A DNA stretch of 31,220 nucleotides from Paracoccaceae bacterium (GCA_023260935.1 JALQTL010000300.1:1-31220), one strand, 5' to 3'. Positions 1 to 8,629 are shown, counted from the first letter of the stretch. The notes: generated from the letters alone by a model not told the origin. Numbers and translations are program-made.

Positions 1-285
1 ATCTTGTTTAAATTTAGGAGGTATAGAAAATCTAAATTTGTAAGATTTATCAACATTTTTTATTGAAATAACTTTTCCAACACAATCTACATGACCCTGA
101 CAAATATGACCCGAAATTTGCTGTTTATATTTTAATGGAAGCTCTAAATTTAAAATTTTTCCAACAACAATTTTTTTAAAATTTGATCTAAGGATTGTTT
201 CATTTGAAAGATAAAATTCTAAAAGTTTGTTTTGTACAGATATCAATGTTAAACAAACACCATCGCAAGCTACTGAGACACCAAT
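1..285 (-). CDS. ribE: Riboflavin synthase fragment (foreign, AT-rich, truncated at both ends)
   Basis: Read on the minus strand, bases 285 to 1 give one uninterrupted frame containing IGVSVACDGVCLTL and, further on, SGHICQGHVDCVGKV. These match the lumazine-binding barrel of riboflavin synthase, which converts two 6,7-dimethyl-8-ribityllumazine molecules to riboflavin. About 95 residues of the N-terminal half are present. The usual first ~30 residues (MFTGI...) are missing because the homology stops at ~285, and the 3' part runs off the window. Composition is extremely AT-rich with A/T-ending codons, unlike all other genes here, and resembles low-GC marine alphaproteobacteria. The homology and composition are seen directly. 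That the piece is chimeric rather than transferred is inference. Confidence 0.8.
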   Translation of the reverse strand, partial: MGVSVACDGVCLTLISVQNKLLEFYLSNETILRSNFKKIVVGKILNLELPLKYKQQISGHICQGHVDCVGKVISIKNVDKSYKFRFSIPPKFKQD

Positions 286-316
286 ACTGGCAGGACACGA
301 GCCTAACCCTGCCAGT
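286..316. repeat. 9-bp inverted repeat at the AT-rich/GC-rich junction
   Basis: ACTGGCAGG (286-294) and CCTGCCAGT (308-316) form a perfect inverted repeat with a 13-base loop. It spans the point where riboflavin synthase homology ends and includes the hyuB stop codon (303-305). It could be a small terminator stem for the catabolic operon, but there is no clean U-run. It could also have promoted a hairpin-primed chimeric join. Confidence 0.5.
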
Positions 317-1997
317 TCCACAGGCGCCGCGCCTCTTCGGCGCTGTATCTGCCAAGCGCCACATCCTCGGCCACCTGCGCGGGGTCGCGGTTGGCGGGGT
401 CGCCATATCCCCCCCCTCCGGGGGTGCGCACCCGCACGCGATCCCCCGGCGACAGCGCAATATCCTGCGCCTTCGACAGATGCGGCGGTACCCAGACCTC
501 GCCACCGCGGATCACCTCCACCCGGTTCACCGCACCATCCTGCCCGCCAAGGGCGCCTTGCGGGCCAGTGCGGCCGTGATCCATCACGAAACTGGCGCGG
601 GCATCGCCCCGCAACAGCTCGATCTCGTAATCCAGACCAAAGCCACCGCGGAACTGGCCCGCCCCGCCCGACCCTTCATGCAGCCCGTAGCGGCGATAAA
701 GAACGGGAAACTTCTGCTCCATGATCTCCACCGGCGGGGCTTTCGAGATGCCGATGGTGGAACAGCCGTTGGCAATGCCGTCCCCGCCCGCAAAGCCGCC
801 ATAACCGCCGCCGGAAATCTGATACATCACATAATCCGCCCCCGTCGCCGGATCGTGCCCACCAAGACCGAAGTTGCCGCTGGTGCCCGCTGGGGCCGCA
901 GTCACGCGCCCGGGCAGGGCCTTGACCAGCGCGGCAAAGACCGCCTCGGCGATCCGCTGGCTGACCTCGGCCGCGCAACCCGAAACCGGGCGCGGATAGG
1001 CCGCATCCAGAAAGGTGCCCTCGATCCCGACCACCCGCAAAGGATCAAAGGCCCCGGCACTGATCGGCACGTCGGGGAAGATATGACGCATGGCAAGATA
1101 GACTGAAGAAAGGGTGGTGGCCCGTACCGAATTCATCGGCCCCCGGCAGGGTGGTGACGATCCGGCGAAATCGAAGGTCAGATCAGGCCCCGATTTCGTG
1201 ACTGACAAGGCGATTTCCAGCGGCTCGTTCACCACACCGTCGGAATCGACCATGGCGCGGGCCTTGTAGGTTCCATCAGGAACAAGGCCGATCATCGCCC
1301 GCATCTGCCGGGCGGCAAGGTCACGCATCCGCGCGATGGCCTCTGTGACCCGGTCATCGCCATAGCGGTCCAGCAGCGCGCCAAGGCGCTCCTCTCCCAC
1401 CAGCAGCGCACTGGCCTGCGCCTTCACATCACCGATGCGCTGTTCGCTGACCCGGATGTTCGACCGGATGATGGCCCAGATCTCGGCATCCAGAACCCCC
1501 TTCTTGAACAGCTTGACCGGCGGCAGGCGCAGGCCTTCCTGTTCGGCGCTGATCGCGCTGGCGGAAAAGCCGCCGGGCACCGCGCCGCCGGTATCGGGCC
1601 AGTGCCCGGTGTTCGACAACCAGCAGAAAATGCGCCCCTTCCGCCAGACCGGCATGGCAAAGCGCACATCCATCAGATGGGTGCCGCCCAGATAGGGATC
1701 GTTCACGATGTAGATGTCACCCGGTTCTGGCGCGGCGGTTTCACCGCTGGCAATCCGGGCAATCAGGGTGCGGGTGGAAAACTGCATCACCCCCACAAAG
1801 ACCGGCAGGCCCTTTGACCCTTGGGCGATCAGACTGCCATCCTCGGCACTGTAGATGCCATCCGAGCGGTCATCCGCCTCGGCGATCACCGGGCTGAAGG
1901 CGGCGCGGCTGAAGGTCAGGTCCATCTCGTCGCAAACCTGCTGCAAGCCGGCCTGAATGACGGCCAATGTGATCGGGTCCAGCGGATCAGCCGGCAT
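303..1997 (-). CDS. hyuB: Hydantoinase B/oxoprolinase family subunit
   Basis: A 564-residue protein of the hydantoinase B / N-methylhydantoinase beta family (PF02538), the partner of HyuA in ATP-dependent hydrolysis of cyclic amides such as hydantoins, 5-oxoproline or lactams. The N-terminus (DPITLAVIQAGLQQVCDEM, then FSPVIAEADDRSDGIY) and the glycine-rich C-terminus (GGFGLDYEIEL, TPGGGGYGDPANRD) are typical, and the length is normal. The ATG at 1997 follows a GAGGTG ribosome-binding site and overlaps the end of hyuA by 11 bp, so the two are translationally coupled. It is the last gene of the minus-strand cluster, and its stop lies just before the foreign AT-rich edge. The substrate cannot be read from sequence. 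Context (hydroxylase, ring reductase, importer) suggests an N-heterocycle-derived lactam. Confidence 0.9.
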   Translation of the reverse strand: MPADPLDPITLAVIQAGLQQVCDEMDLTFSRAAFSPVIAEADDRSDGIYSAEDGSLIAQGSKGLPVFVGVMQFSTRTLIARIASGETAAPEPGDIYIVNDPYLGGTHLMDVRFAMPVWRKGRIFCWLSNTGHWPDTGGAVPGGFSASAISAEQEGLRLPPVKLFKKGVLDAEIWAIIRSNIRVSEQRIGDVKAQASALLVGEERLGALLDRYGDDRVTEAIARMRDLAARQMRAMIGLVPDGTYKARAMVDSDGVVNEPLEIALSVTKSGPDLTFDFAGSSPPCRGPMNSVRATTLSSVYLAMRHIFPDVPISAGAFDPLRVVGIEGTFLDAAYPRPVSGCAAEVSQRIAEAVFAALVKALPGRVTAAPAGTSGNFGLGGHDPATGADYVMYQISGGGYGGFAGGDGIANGCSTIGISKAPPVEIMEQKFPVLYRRYGLHEGSGGAGQFRGGFGLDYEIELLRGDARASFVMDHGRTGPQGALGGQDGAVNRVEVIRGGEVWVPPHLSKAQDIALSPGDRVRVRTPGGGGYGDPANRDPAQVAEDVALGRYSAEEARRLWNWQG

Positions 1998-4011
1998 GGG
2001 GCACCTCGATGATCAGATTGCCATCGGCGTCCGAGGTTACGGTGCAGCCCGGATCGATGATGATGGTGGTATCCATCTGCTCGATCACGGCCGGGCCGGT
2101 CATCGCCAGGTCAATCGGCAGATGATCGCGCCAGTAGACCGGCGTTTCCACCCAGCCGCCGAACCAGACCCTGCGATAACCCTGCGGTTGGGCCGCGGCC
2201 TTGCGCCCCGCAGGGTCGATCAGGGCCGAAAGGTCCATCTCGGGCCTTGTGCCGATGACCGAGACGGTCAGGTTCACCAGATTGGCGCGGATCATCGGCA
2301 GATCCACCCGGAACCGGGCGTGATAGGCGGCTTCGAACCGCTGTTGCAGATCGGCCCTGTCGGGCCTTGGACCGGGCAGGGGAACGCGCAGCAGATGGGT
2401 CTGCCCGATGAACTGCATGTCAGCGGAATATTCTGCCGTGATCCCGGTCAGGGCAATCTTCTCCTGCCCGATCAGGCGCCGCCCTTCGGCCTCTTGCTCG
2501 GCCAGGATGGCATGCACAGTGTCGAAATCCACCCGGTCCAGCGGTTCGTTCAGCGTGCGGACGAAATCGTGCCGCAGGTCGGCCACCACGCAGCCAAGCG
2601 CATTGGTGATGCCCGGGCGCGCCGGAATCAGCACCTTGGGCACCGCCAGTTCGGCCGCCAAGGATACGGCGTGCAACGGCCCCGCCCCGCCAAAGGCGAA
2701 CAGCGCGAAATCGCGCGGGTCCGCCCCCATCGAGATGCTGACCATCCGGATCGCGCCCGCCATATGGGTGTTGGCGATGCGCAGCACCGCCTCAGCCGCC
2801 TGTTCGGTGGTCAGGCCAAGGGGCCGCCCGATCTGTTCGGCCATCGCGGCATGGGCTGCCTCTGCCGCCTGCCCGAAACGATCTGCCGGCAGGCGCCCCA
2901 GAATCAGGTTGGCGTCCGAAATCGTTACCCGCGTGCCGCCCCTGCCATAACAGATGGGACCGGGCGTGGACCCGGCACTTTCCGGGCCTACCCGCAACAT
3001 GCCGCCAGCATCCACCCGCGCGATGGAACCTCCCCCCGCCCCCACGGTGCGCACATCCACCATGGGCACATGGATCGGCATGGCATATTCCACCTCGATC
3101 TCGTTCGACACTGGCGCCCGCCCGCCCCGGATCATCGCCACATCGGTCGAGGTGCCGCCCATGTCATAGGTCAACAGGTCCGGCAGGCCGGCGCGCCGCC
3201 CGGTGGCCACTGCCGCCATCACCCCCGACGCGGGGCCCGACATCACGGTCTTTACCGCCTCTTTCGATACCATCCCGGCCGAAACCATCCCGCCATTGCC
3301 GTTCATCACCAGAAGGTCACGGGCATAGCCCCGCGCCTTCAGCTGATCGGCTAGACGGGCAACGTAGCGTTCCAGCAGGGGCTGCACGCTGGCATTGACT
3401 GCCGCTGTGACGCCCCTTTCGTATTCACGGCTTTCCGACAGCAGCGCATGACCCATGGTGATGTGATCGTTCGGCCAGACCTTCGCGGCAATCTCGGCGG
3501 CCCTTCGTTCATGGTCCGGGTTGGCATAGGCATGCAGGAAATGGATCACCAGGCTTTCGCAGCCCATTTCCCGCAGGCTCAGAGCCGCTTTTTCCACCGC
3601 AGCCTCATCCAGCGGGGTGACGATCTGGCCCCGGGCGTCCATCCGTTCCGGCACTTCCAGCCGCAGGTTCCGCGGGATGATCGGAGTAAAGGTGCCATAC
3701 ATGCCATAGGCCTGCGGCCGTGTGCGCCGGCCCAGTTCCAGCACATCGCGAAAGCCTTCGGTGGTGATCAGCCCGGTTTTCGCCAACTGGCGTTCCAGCA
3801 CCGCATTGGTGGTTGTGGTGGTACCGTGAACGATCAAGTCAATCGCCGCCAGATCGGCCCCTGCGGCCTGAAAGGCATCCAGCACCCCCGGCGCCTGATT
3901 GGGCAGGGTGGTGGGCACCTTGGCAAGGCTTACCTTGCCGGTTCCGGGATCGAAGATCACCAGATCGGTAAAGGTGCCGCCCACATCGACGCCCGCCACA
4001 AGACCGGCCAT
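1987..4011 (-). CDS. hyuA: Hydantoinase A/oxoprolinase family, ATP-dependent subunit
   Basis: A 674-residue HyuA-family protein with the Hydant_A_N domain (about residues 4-185) and the Hydantoinase_A domain (about 205-500), an ASKHA-fold ATPase. Visible nucleotide-binding motifs are GVDVGGTFTD (7-16), HGTTTTTNA (62-70) and YDMGGTSTD (282-290). In characterised relatives (N-methylhydantoinase, 5-oxoprolinase, caprolactamase, acetone carboxylase beta) this subunit phosphorylates the substrate carbonyl so the partner can open the ring or carboxylate. The ATG at 4011 directly abuts the stop of the ABC ATPase gene, and hyuB overlaps its 3' end. The cytoplasmic HyuAB pair probably acts on the imported compound or a product of it. 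Family assignment is firm; substrate is unknown. Confidence 0.93.
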   Translation of the reverse strand: MAGLVAGVDVGGTFTDLVIFDPGTGKVSLAKVPTTLPNQAPGVLDAFQAAGADLAAIDLIVHGTTTTTNAVLERQLAKTGLITTEGFRDVLELGRRTRPQAYGMYGTFTPIIPRNLRLEVPERMDARGQIVTPLDEAAVEKAALSLREMGCESLVIHFLHAYANPDHERRAAEIAAKVWPNDHITMGHALLSESREYERGVTAAVNASVQPLLERYVARLADQLKARGYARDLLVMNGNGGMVSAGMVSKEAVKTVMSGPASGVMAAVATGRRAGLPDLLTYDMGGTSTDVAMIRGGRAPVSNEIEVEYAMPIHVPMVDVRTVGAGGGSIARVDAGGMLRVGPESAGSTPGPICYGRGGTRVTISDANLILGRLPADRFGQAAEAAHAAMAEQIGRPLGLTTEQAAEAVLRIANTHMAGAIRMVSISMGADPRDFALFAFGGAGPLHAVSLAAELAVPKVLIPARPGITNALGCVVADLRHDFVRTLNEPLDRVDFDTVHAILAEQEAEGRRLIGQEKIALTGITAEYSADMQFIGQTHLLRVPLPGPRPDRADLQQRFEAAYHARFRVDLPMIRANLVNLTVSVIGTRPEMDLSALIDPAGRKAAAQPQGYRRVWFGGWVETPVYWRDHLPIDLAMTGPAVIEQMDTTIIIDPGCTVTSDADGNLIIEVPHAG

Positions 4012-4707
4012 TCACACCCCCACGAATTCCTGAAACTGCGGCGAGGCGGCGGTCAGATCGCGCGCCTCGGCCTCTGCCTCGACCCGGCCGTGCATCATGA
4101 AGGCCACACGGTCGGCCATTTTCAGCACCGCATCCACCCGCTGTTCCACAAGAACCGTGGCCATGCCGCTGGCCTTCAGCTTCAGGATCGTATCGCGGAT
4201 CAGCGCGATCATCGACGGCTGCAAGCCTTCGGTCGGTTCGTCCAGCAGCAGAACCTGCGGCTCAAGGCACAGCGCCCGGGCAATGGCCAACATCTGCTGT
4301 TCGCCCCCCGAAAGCGTGCTGGCCACCTGTTCCAGCCGCTCACCCAGCCGGGGAAACAGGTCCAGCACGAAATCGCGGGTCGCTTGCCCTTTGCGCCGTG
4401 CGTTCAAGCCGATGGCGATGTTTTCCGCCACCGTCAGCGGCCCGAACAGGCGGCGCCCCTGCGGCACATAGGCAATGCCCTGCAAGGGCACCTGATGGGC
4501 CGGAAGACGTGTCACATCCTGCCCGTTCAGCACAATGCTACCGGACGAGGCGGGGACCAGCCCCATGATCGCCTTCATCAGGGTCGATTTTCCGGCCCCG
4601 TTGCGCCCCATGATACAGGTGATCTGGCCGGCATCGGCACGAAAGTTCAGGTCGCGCAGCACGGTTACAGGGCCATATCCGGCGGTCAGGGCGCGCACCT
4701 CAATCAT
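4012..4707 (-). CDS. livF: Branched-chain-type ABC importer ATPase (LivF-like)
   Basis: A 231-residue ABC ATPase of the LivF/UrtE class of hydrophobic-amino-acid-type importers. Walker A GRNGAGKST lies at 34-42, the ABC signature LSGGEQ at 132-137 and Walker B VLLLDEPT at 152-159, followed by a VEQ switch region. Its start overlaps the end of livG by 8 bp and its stop touches the hyuA start codon. It energises uptake with LivG, LivM, LivH and the upstream binding protein. Liv-type systems carry many substrates besides branched-chain amino acids, including urea, amides and aromatic acids. Here the catabolic neighbours point to a ring compound rather than leucine. Confidence 0.93.
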   Translation of the reverse strand: MIEVRALTAGYGPVTVLRDLNFRADAGQITCIMGRNGAGKSTLMKAIMGLVPASSGSIVLNGQDVTRLPAHQVPLQGIAYVPQGRRLFGPLTVAENIAIGLNARRKGQATRDFVLDLFPRLGERLEQVASTLSGGEQQMLAIARALCLEPQVLLLDEPTEGLQPSMIALIRDTILKLKASGMATVLVEQRVDAVLKMADRVAFMMHGRVEAEAEARDLTAASPQFQEFVGV

Positions 4708-5413
4708 CGTGGCCCCCCAGATAAGCCTCTTGCACCGCCGGGTTGGCCCGAATTTCGGCCGGGGTGCCGGTGGCCAGCACCTGCCCGAAGTTCAGGACCG
4801 TGATCCGCGTGGCAAGATCCATCACCACATCCATGTTATGCTCGATCAGCAGTACCGTGGTCTGCGGCACCAGTGACCGAACCAGCGCCTTGAACCCCTC
4901 GATCTCCCCGGCGGCAAGGCCCTGCGTGGGTTCGTCGAGGATAAGCACCCGGGGCTGAAGCGCCAGACCCATCGCCACCTCCAGCAGGCGCTGGTGGCCA
5001 TAAGAAAGGTTGCCCGCCATTTCCCGGTCAAGCCCGGTCAGGTTCACCCGGGCAAGGGCAGCAGCCACGGCAGGCGCCAGATCACGCGCCCCGGCGCTTT
5101 GCGCGGCAAGCGCCACATTGTCGAATACAGACAGGCGCGGATAGACCGACGTGATCTGAAACGTATAGGCCACGCCCTTTTTCACCCGCGCATGGGCGGG
5201 CAGGCGGGTGATGTCTTCCCCGGCCAGCGTGATGCTGCCCGATTGTACCGGAAGCCGCCCCGACAACAGGCTCACAAAGGTGGTCTTCCCCGCCCCATTC
5301 GGGCCGATCAGCGCATGAATCTCGCCCTGTTCAAGCCGGAAATCCACGCCATCCACTGCCCGCAACCCGCCAAAGTGGCGATGCAGACCACGCGCCTCCA
5401 TCAGGGCAGCCAT
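4700..5413 (-). CDS. livG: Branched-chain-type ABC importer ATPase (LivG-like)
   Basis: A 237-residue ABC ATPase. From the chosen start it has Walker A GPNGAGKTT (37-45), signature LSYGHQ (136-141) and Walker B VLILDEPT near 157, followed by a LIEHNMD switch region typical of LivG. The ATG at 5413 is preferred because AAAGGGG lies about 5 bases upstream. It lies 13 bp inside the end of livM, so translation is coupled. An ATG at 5402 would begin at MEARG but lacks a ribosome-binding site, and longer upstream reading adds only non-homologous residues. It forms a heterodimeric ATPase with the adjacent LivF. Confidence 0.92.
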   Translation of the reverse strand: MAALMEARGLHRHFGGLRAVDGVDFRLEQGEIHALIGPNGAGKTTFVSLLSGRLPVQSGSITLAGEDITRLPAHARVKKGVAYTFQITSVYPRLSVFDNVALAAQSAGARDLAPAVAAALARVNLTGLDREMAGNLSYGHQRLLEVAMGLALQPRVLILDEPTQGLAAGEIEGFKALVRSLVPQTTVLLIEHNMDVVMDLATRITVLNFGQVLATGTPAEIRANPAVQEAYLGGHDD

Positions 5414-6348
5414 TTCAGCCCCCTTTCGCGCAATGTGCCCAGAATGCCCTTGGGCGCGAACAGGATCAGCGCCACCAATGCGGCCCCCACCACGAACAGC
5501 CAAGCATCGGTAAAGCCCGAAGCGATGTCGATCAGATAGAACATCGCCAGCGCCCCCAGAAAGGGCCCCAGCACAGTGCCCGCCCCGCCCATCAGCACAT
5601 AAAGCATGGGCAGGATGGAATACTGGATGGTGGCAAAAGTGGCCCCGACATAGCCGAAAAGCAGGCCGTAGGCCGCCCCGGCAACACCCGCATAAAGGCC
5701 CGAGATCACCAGCGCGATCAGCTTTACCCGAAACGGGTTGAAGCCCAGCATGCGGCTGCGTTCCTCATTTTCGCGCATGGCGACCATCACCCGGCCAAAG
5801 GGCGACCTGACCAGCCACAGGCAGCCCAGCATGCCGGCCGAAAACAGCCCAAGTGCCGCAAGGTAGCGCGGGGTATCCGCCGCCAGATCAACCCCGCCGA
5901 TCATGCGGTAGGCACGTTCGACCACAAAGCCCTCGTCCCCGCCTGTCCATGTGTTCAGATACAACAGGGTCAGATAACCGGCCTGAGCGAACATCAGCGT
6001 CACGATCATGAAGCTGACGCCCGCCGTGCGCAGCGCCAGAAGACCTACCGCCCCGGCCATCACCCCCCCTGCCACAAGGCCAAGGATCAGCGCCGGCACC
6101 GGCAGCCATTCAAGCTGCCAGATGGGCAGGCCCATGGCATACATCCCCGCCGCAAAGAACAGCGCATGGCCCAAAGACAGAAGGCCGGTGTAGCCAAAGG
6201 CGATGTTGTAGCCCATGGCATAGACCGCCAGCACCATGATCCGGGCAAGGTTGGTGGCGTGATATTGCGGCAGCAGGAACTGCGCCGCGAACAGCGCCGC
6301 GATCACCGCCAGATGCAGGGTCCAGATCTTGCCTGTTTCGCCCTTCAT
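5401..6348 (-). CDS. livM: Branched-chain-type ABC importer permease (LivM-like)
   Basis: A 315-residue polytopic inner-membrane permease of the LivM family, with about 8-10 hydrophobic segments. The conserved GYTGLLSLGHALFFAAGMY motif is near residues 53-71, and the EAA-like segment around AMRENEERSRMLGFNPFRVKL in the second half contacts the ATPases. Length is at the short end of normal. It overlaps livH by 4 bp (ATGA) and livG by 13 bp, so the permease and ATPase genes form one coupled block. The substrate is not evident from sequence. Confidence 0.92.
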   Translation of the reverse strand: MKGETGKIWTLHLAVIAALFAAQFLLPQYHATNLARIMVLAVYAMGYNIAFGYTGLLSLGHALFFAAGMYAMGLPIWQLEWLPVPALILGLVAGGVMAGAVGLLALRTAGVSFMIVTLMFAQAGYLTLLYLNTWTGGDEGFVVERAYRMIGGVDLAADTPRYLAALGLFSAGMLGCLWLVRSPFGRVMVAMRENEERSRMLGFNPFRVKLIALVISGLYAGVAGAAYGLLFGYVGATFATIQYSILPMLYVLMGGAGTVLGPFLGALAMFYLIDIASGFTDAWLFVVGAALVALILFAPKGILGTLRERGLKWLP

Positions 6349-7223
6349 GCCCGCGCCCCGAACAGACCCTGCGGGCGGAACACCAGCACCATGGCCACCA
6401 GAAGCGTAGCGATGATCTTGGCCAGCGTGGGCGAAAAGAACATCGAGATCACCCCGTCGGAAAGCCCGATCAGAAGCGCGGCGATCAGCGTTCCCCGGAT
6501 CGACCCAAGCCCCCCGATGATGACGACGATGAAGGAGAGCAACAGCGGGTCATGCCCCATCAGGTAATGCGCCTGCTGGATGGGCACGATCAGCACCGCC
6601 GCCGCCGCCGCGAGTGCGGCACCAAGGGCAAAAGTGCCGGCATAGACCCTATCCACATTGATTCCAAAGGCCCGCGCCGTTTCCATGTCCACTTGCGTGG
6701 CGCGCATGACCAGACCTGCCTTCGTACGGGTCATGAACAGCCAGACTGCCAGCAGGATGGCCCCCGCCGCAGCCACGACGAACAGCTTGTATCCGGAATA
6801 GCCGAACCACGGGAATTGCAGCCGCAGGGAAAAGGGCGGCTCTACCGGGCGGGCATCGGGGCCGTAAAAGGTCAGCGCGGCTTGCTGAAGGATGTAAAGC
6901 AGCCCGATGGTGGCCACGATCGTGGCCTCGGGGTCATATTTCAGGCGCTTGAGGATGGTGACATCGGCCAGCGCCGCAATGGCCCCCACCACAAGAGGCG
7001 CAATGATCAGCGCCACCAGCCAGGCCAGCCCGGGCGGCAAGGGCAGGTAATAGGTGATGAACCACGCCCCCACCGCACCCAGCATGAAGAATTCGCCATG
7101 TGCCACGTTGACCACGCGCATGACGCCAAACACAAGGCTCAGGCCAACCGCAGTCAGCGCCAGAACGGCGGCCATCACCGTGCCTTCCAGCAGGGCCAGC
7201 AGAAGAAAGGGGCCAAAACTCAT
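6345..7223 (-). CDS. livH: Branched-chain-type ABC importer permease (LivH-like)
   Basis: A 292-residue inner-membrane permease of the LivH family. The typical sequence NVAHGEFFMLGA follows the first hydrophobic helices, and the ending VFRPQGLFG is characteristic of the family. It pairs with LivM to form the transmembrane channel. It lies 71 bp downstream of the binding-protein gene and overlaps livM by 4 bp. The gap to the binding-protein gene holds GC-rich hairpins that could lower permease expression relative to binding protein. Confidence 0.92.
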   Translation of the reverse strand: MSFGPFLLLALLEGTVMAAVLALTAVGLSLVFGVMRVVNVAHGEFFMLGAVGAWFITYYLPLPPGLAWLVALIIAPLVVGAIAALADVTILKRLKYDPEATIVATIGLLYILQQAALTFYGPDARPVEPPFSLRLQFPWFGYSGYKLFVVAAAGAILLAVWLFMTRTKAGLVMRATQVDMETARAFGINVDRVYAGTFALGAALAAAAAVLIVPIQQAHYLMGHDPLLLSFIVVIIGGLGSIRGTLIAALLIGLSDGVISMFFSPTLAKIIATLLVAMVLVFRPQGLFGARA

Positions 7224-7230
7224 GCCGCAT

Positions 7231-7248
7231 GGCCCCTGGCAAGGGGCC
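7231..7248 (-). promoter_or_regulatory. Intercistronic hairpin between binding protein and permease genes
   Basis: GGCCCC (7231-7236) and GGGGCC (7243-7248) form a perfect 6-bp stem with a 6-base loop. A second stem, CCGGT (7248-7252) with ACCGG (7260-7264), abuts it. In periplasmic-binding-protein operons such structures commonly stabilise the upstream message or partly terminate transcription. There is no U-tract, so full termination is unlikely. Function is inferred. Confidence 0.4.
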
Positions 7249-7294
7249 CGGTCAGACGAACCGGCCGGACCCCGGATGACAACCGGCGATGCAC

Positions 7295-8575
7295 TCAGAA
7301 GCTCTGCGTCGAGTAATCCACCGCATCCTCATACATGCCGTCTTCAAGGCTGGTCGTATGCACGCGCATCAGCTTGCCACCCTGAACCTGACTGATGAAC
7401 TGATGCCCGAAGACCTGATGGGTCTTGCCGTTGAACTTCTTGTCACCCTGCACATGGGCAAGGCCCGCCGGCATGTCCGTCATCGCCTCGACCGCCTCGA
7501 CGAACTTCTGCCGGTCGCCGACGCCCTGATAGCCCGAAGCTTCCATGCCCGCCTTGATCACATGCAGCGTTTCCCAGACGCTGAACATATGGGCATAGGT
7601 GGAAACGTCCTTGGCATCGCTGACCGATGCTCCGTTGTCATCCACCCCGACCGCAGCGCGATAGGTTGTTTCGTAATCCGGCGCATCGGCCTGTTTCACG
7701 CGGTTGTGGCCTTCCCAGAAATGCGTTCCTTCCAGGAATTCCAGACCGGGCGAAGCGGTATCCACCGCCTCGAGCGAATCGATGAACCCAAAGATCTGCG
7801 GCCGCGGGCCAGAGCCATAGAATTCGCCCAGCTCCTTCACGAAGGTCAGAACGGCAGGCCCGACCATGACGTGATACAGCACTTCCGTTTCGGCCGGGAT
7901 CTGCGGCAGATAGCGGGTGAAGCTGGTTTCCGTGGGTGGCACGGCGATCAGGCCCACGATCTCGCCCCCGCCTGCCTTTACAGCGGCGCTGAAAAAATCG
8001 CGGTGGTCATGGCCAAAGGCATAATCCGGGAAGACCATCGTTACCTTCTTGCCAAGGTTGGCAAGAACCCAAGGCGCCATCGATGACACCTGCGCCCGCA
8101 CATCGGTGATGCCCGGCTGCATGGTCCAGCGGTTCAGCATGCCACTGGCTACATGATAGCCTTCAGAGCAGACCAGATAGGGCACTTTCAACTCTCCCGC
8201 CCGGGGGGCGGAACCGATGACGACATGACTGAAAAGCGGCCCGAAGATCAGGTCGCAATTGTGCTGGCTGACCAGCTTTTCCACCACCTCGGCCCCGCGT
8301 TTGGGGTCTGTTCCGTCATCCTCGAATACAATTTCGACCGGGCGGCCGTTGATGCCGCCCCCGTCATTCACCACCTTCAGCGCGGCCTGAGCGGTGCGTT
8401 CATACCAGCGGCCATAGGCAGCGCCGATGCCCGTGCGATGCAGCTGGAACCCCAGCTTGATGGGGGCCGATTGCGCCCAGACAGGGGGCGCAAAGGCACT
8501 GGCCAGAAGGCCCGCCCCCGCACCCTTGAGAAGCGTGCGCCGCGACGGCGCAAAGCCGGTCATGTTCGTCGTCAT
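7295..8575 (-). CDS. ABC transporter substrate-binding protein, Tat-exported (Liv/urea/amide type)
   Basis: A ~426-residue periplasmic binding protein of the Peripla_BP_6 family. The N-terminus carries a twin-arginine signal (SRRTLLK at 11-17, then a hydrophobic stretch ending PVWAQS), so it is probably exported folded by Tat. The mature part starts APIKLGFQLHRTGIGAAYG, with the usual NDGGGINGRPVEIVFEDDGTDP motif. An ATG at 8575 is chosen because GGAG lies 6 bases upstream. ATG 8578 and an in-frame GTG at 8587 are alternatives. It probably supplies substrate to LivHMGF. A candidate operator at 8630-8645 matches the one in front of the hydroxylase operon. Ligand unknown; residues resembling amide or urea binders are seen only at family level. 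Confidence 0.88.
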   Translation of the reverse strand: MTTNMTGFAPSRRTLLKGAGAGLLASAFAPPVWAQSAPIKLGFQLHRTGIGAAYGRWYERTAQAALKVVNDGGGINGRPVEIVFEDDGTDPKRGAEVVEKLVSQHNCDLIFGPLFSHVVIGSAPRAGELKVPYLVCSEGYHVASGMLNRWTMQPGITDVRAQVSSMAPWVLANLGKKVTMVFPDYAFGHDHRDFFSAAVKAGGGEIVGLIAVPPTETSFTRYLPQIPAETEVLYHVMVGPAVLTFVKELGEFYGSGPRPQIFGFIDSLEAVDTASPGLEFLEGTHFWEGHNRVKQADAPDYETTYRAAVGVDDNGASVSDAKDVSTYAHMFSVWETLHVIKAGMEASGYQGVGDRQKFVEAVEAMTDMPAGLAHVQGDKKFNGKTHQVFGHQFISQVQGGKLMRVHTTSLEDGMYEDAVDYSTQSF

Positions 8576-8629
8576 CATTCTCTCCACTGTTGCAGGGCGC
8601 TTTTCTGGCGGGCGCCTCTGGGGTCAAGA

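Noticed and set aside
1..285. Horizontal acquisition of a riboflavin biosynthesis gene
   Set aside because: The gene is cut at its 5' end exactly at the composition switch and reaches the window edge, so a technical join is more economical than transfer. Kept only as an alternative.
1957..3354. Long open frame on the plus strand, opposite hyuA
   Set aside because: It is antisense to a clear HyuA gene, has no recognisable domain and has an arginine/histidine/glycine-rich composition typical of the opposite strand of high-GC genes.
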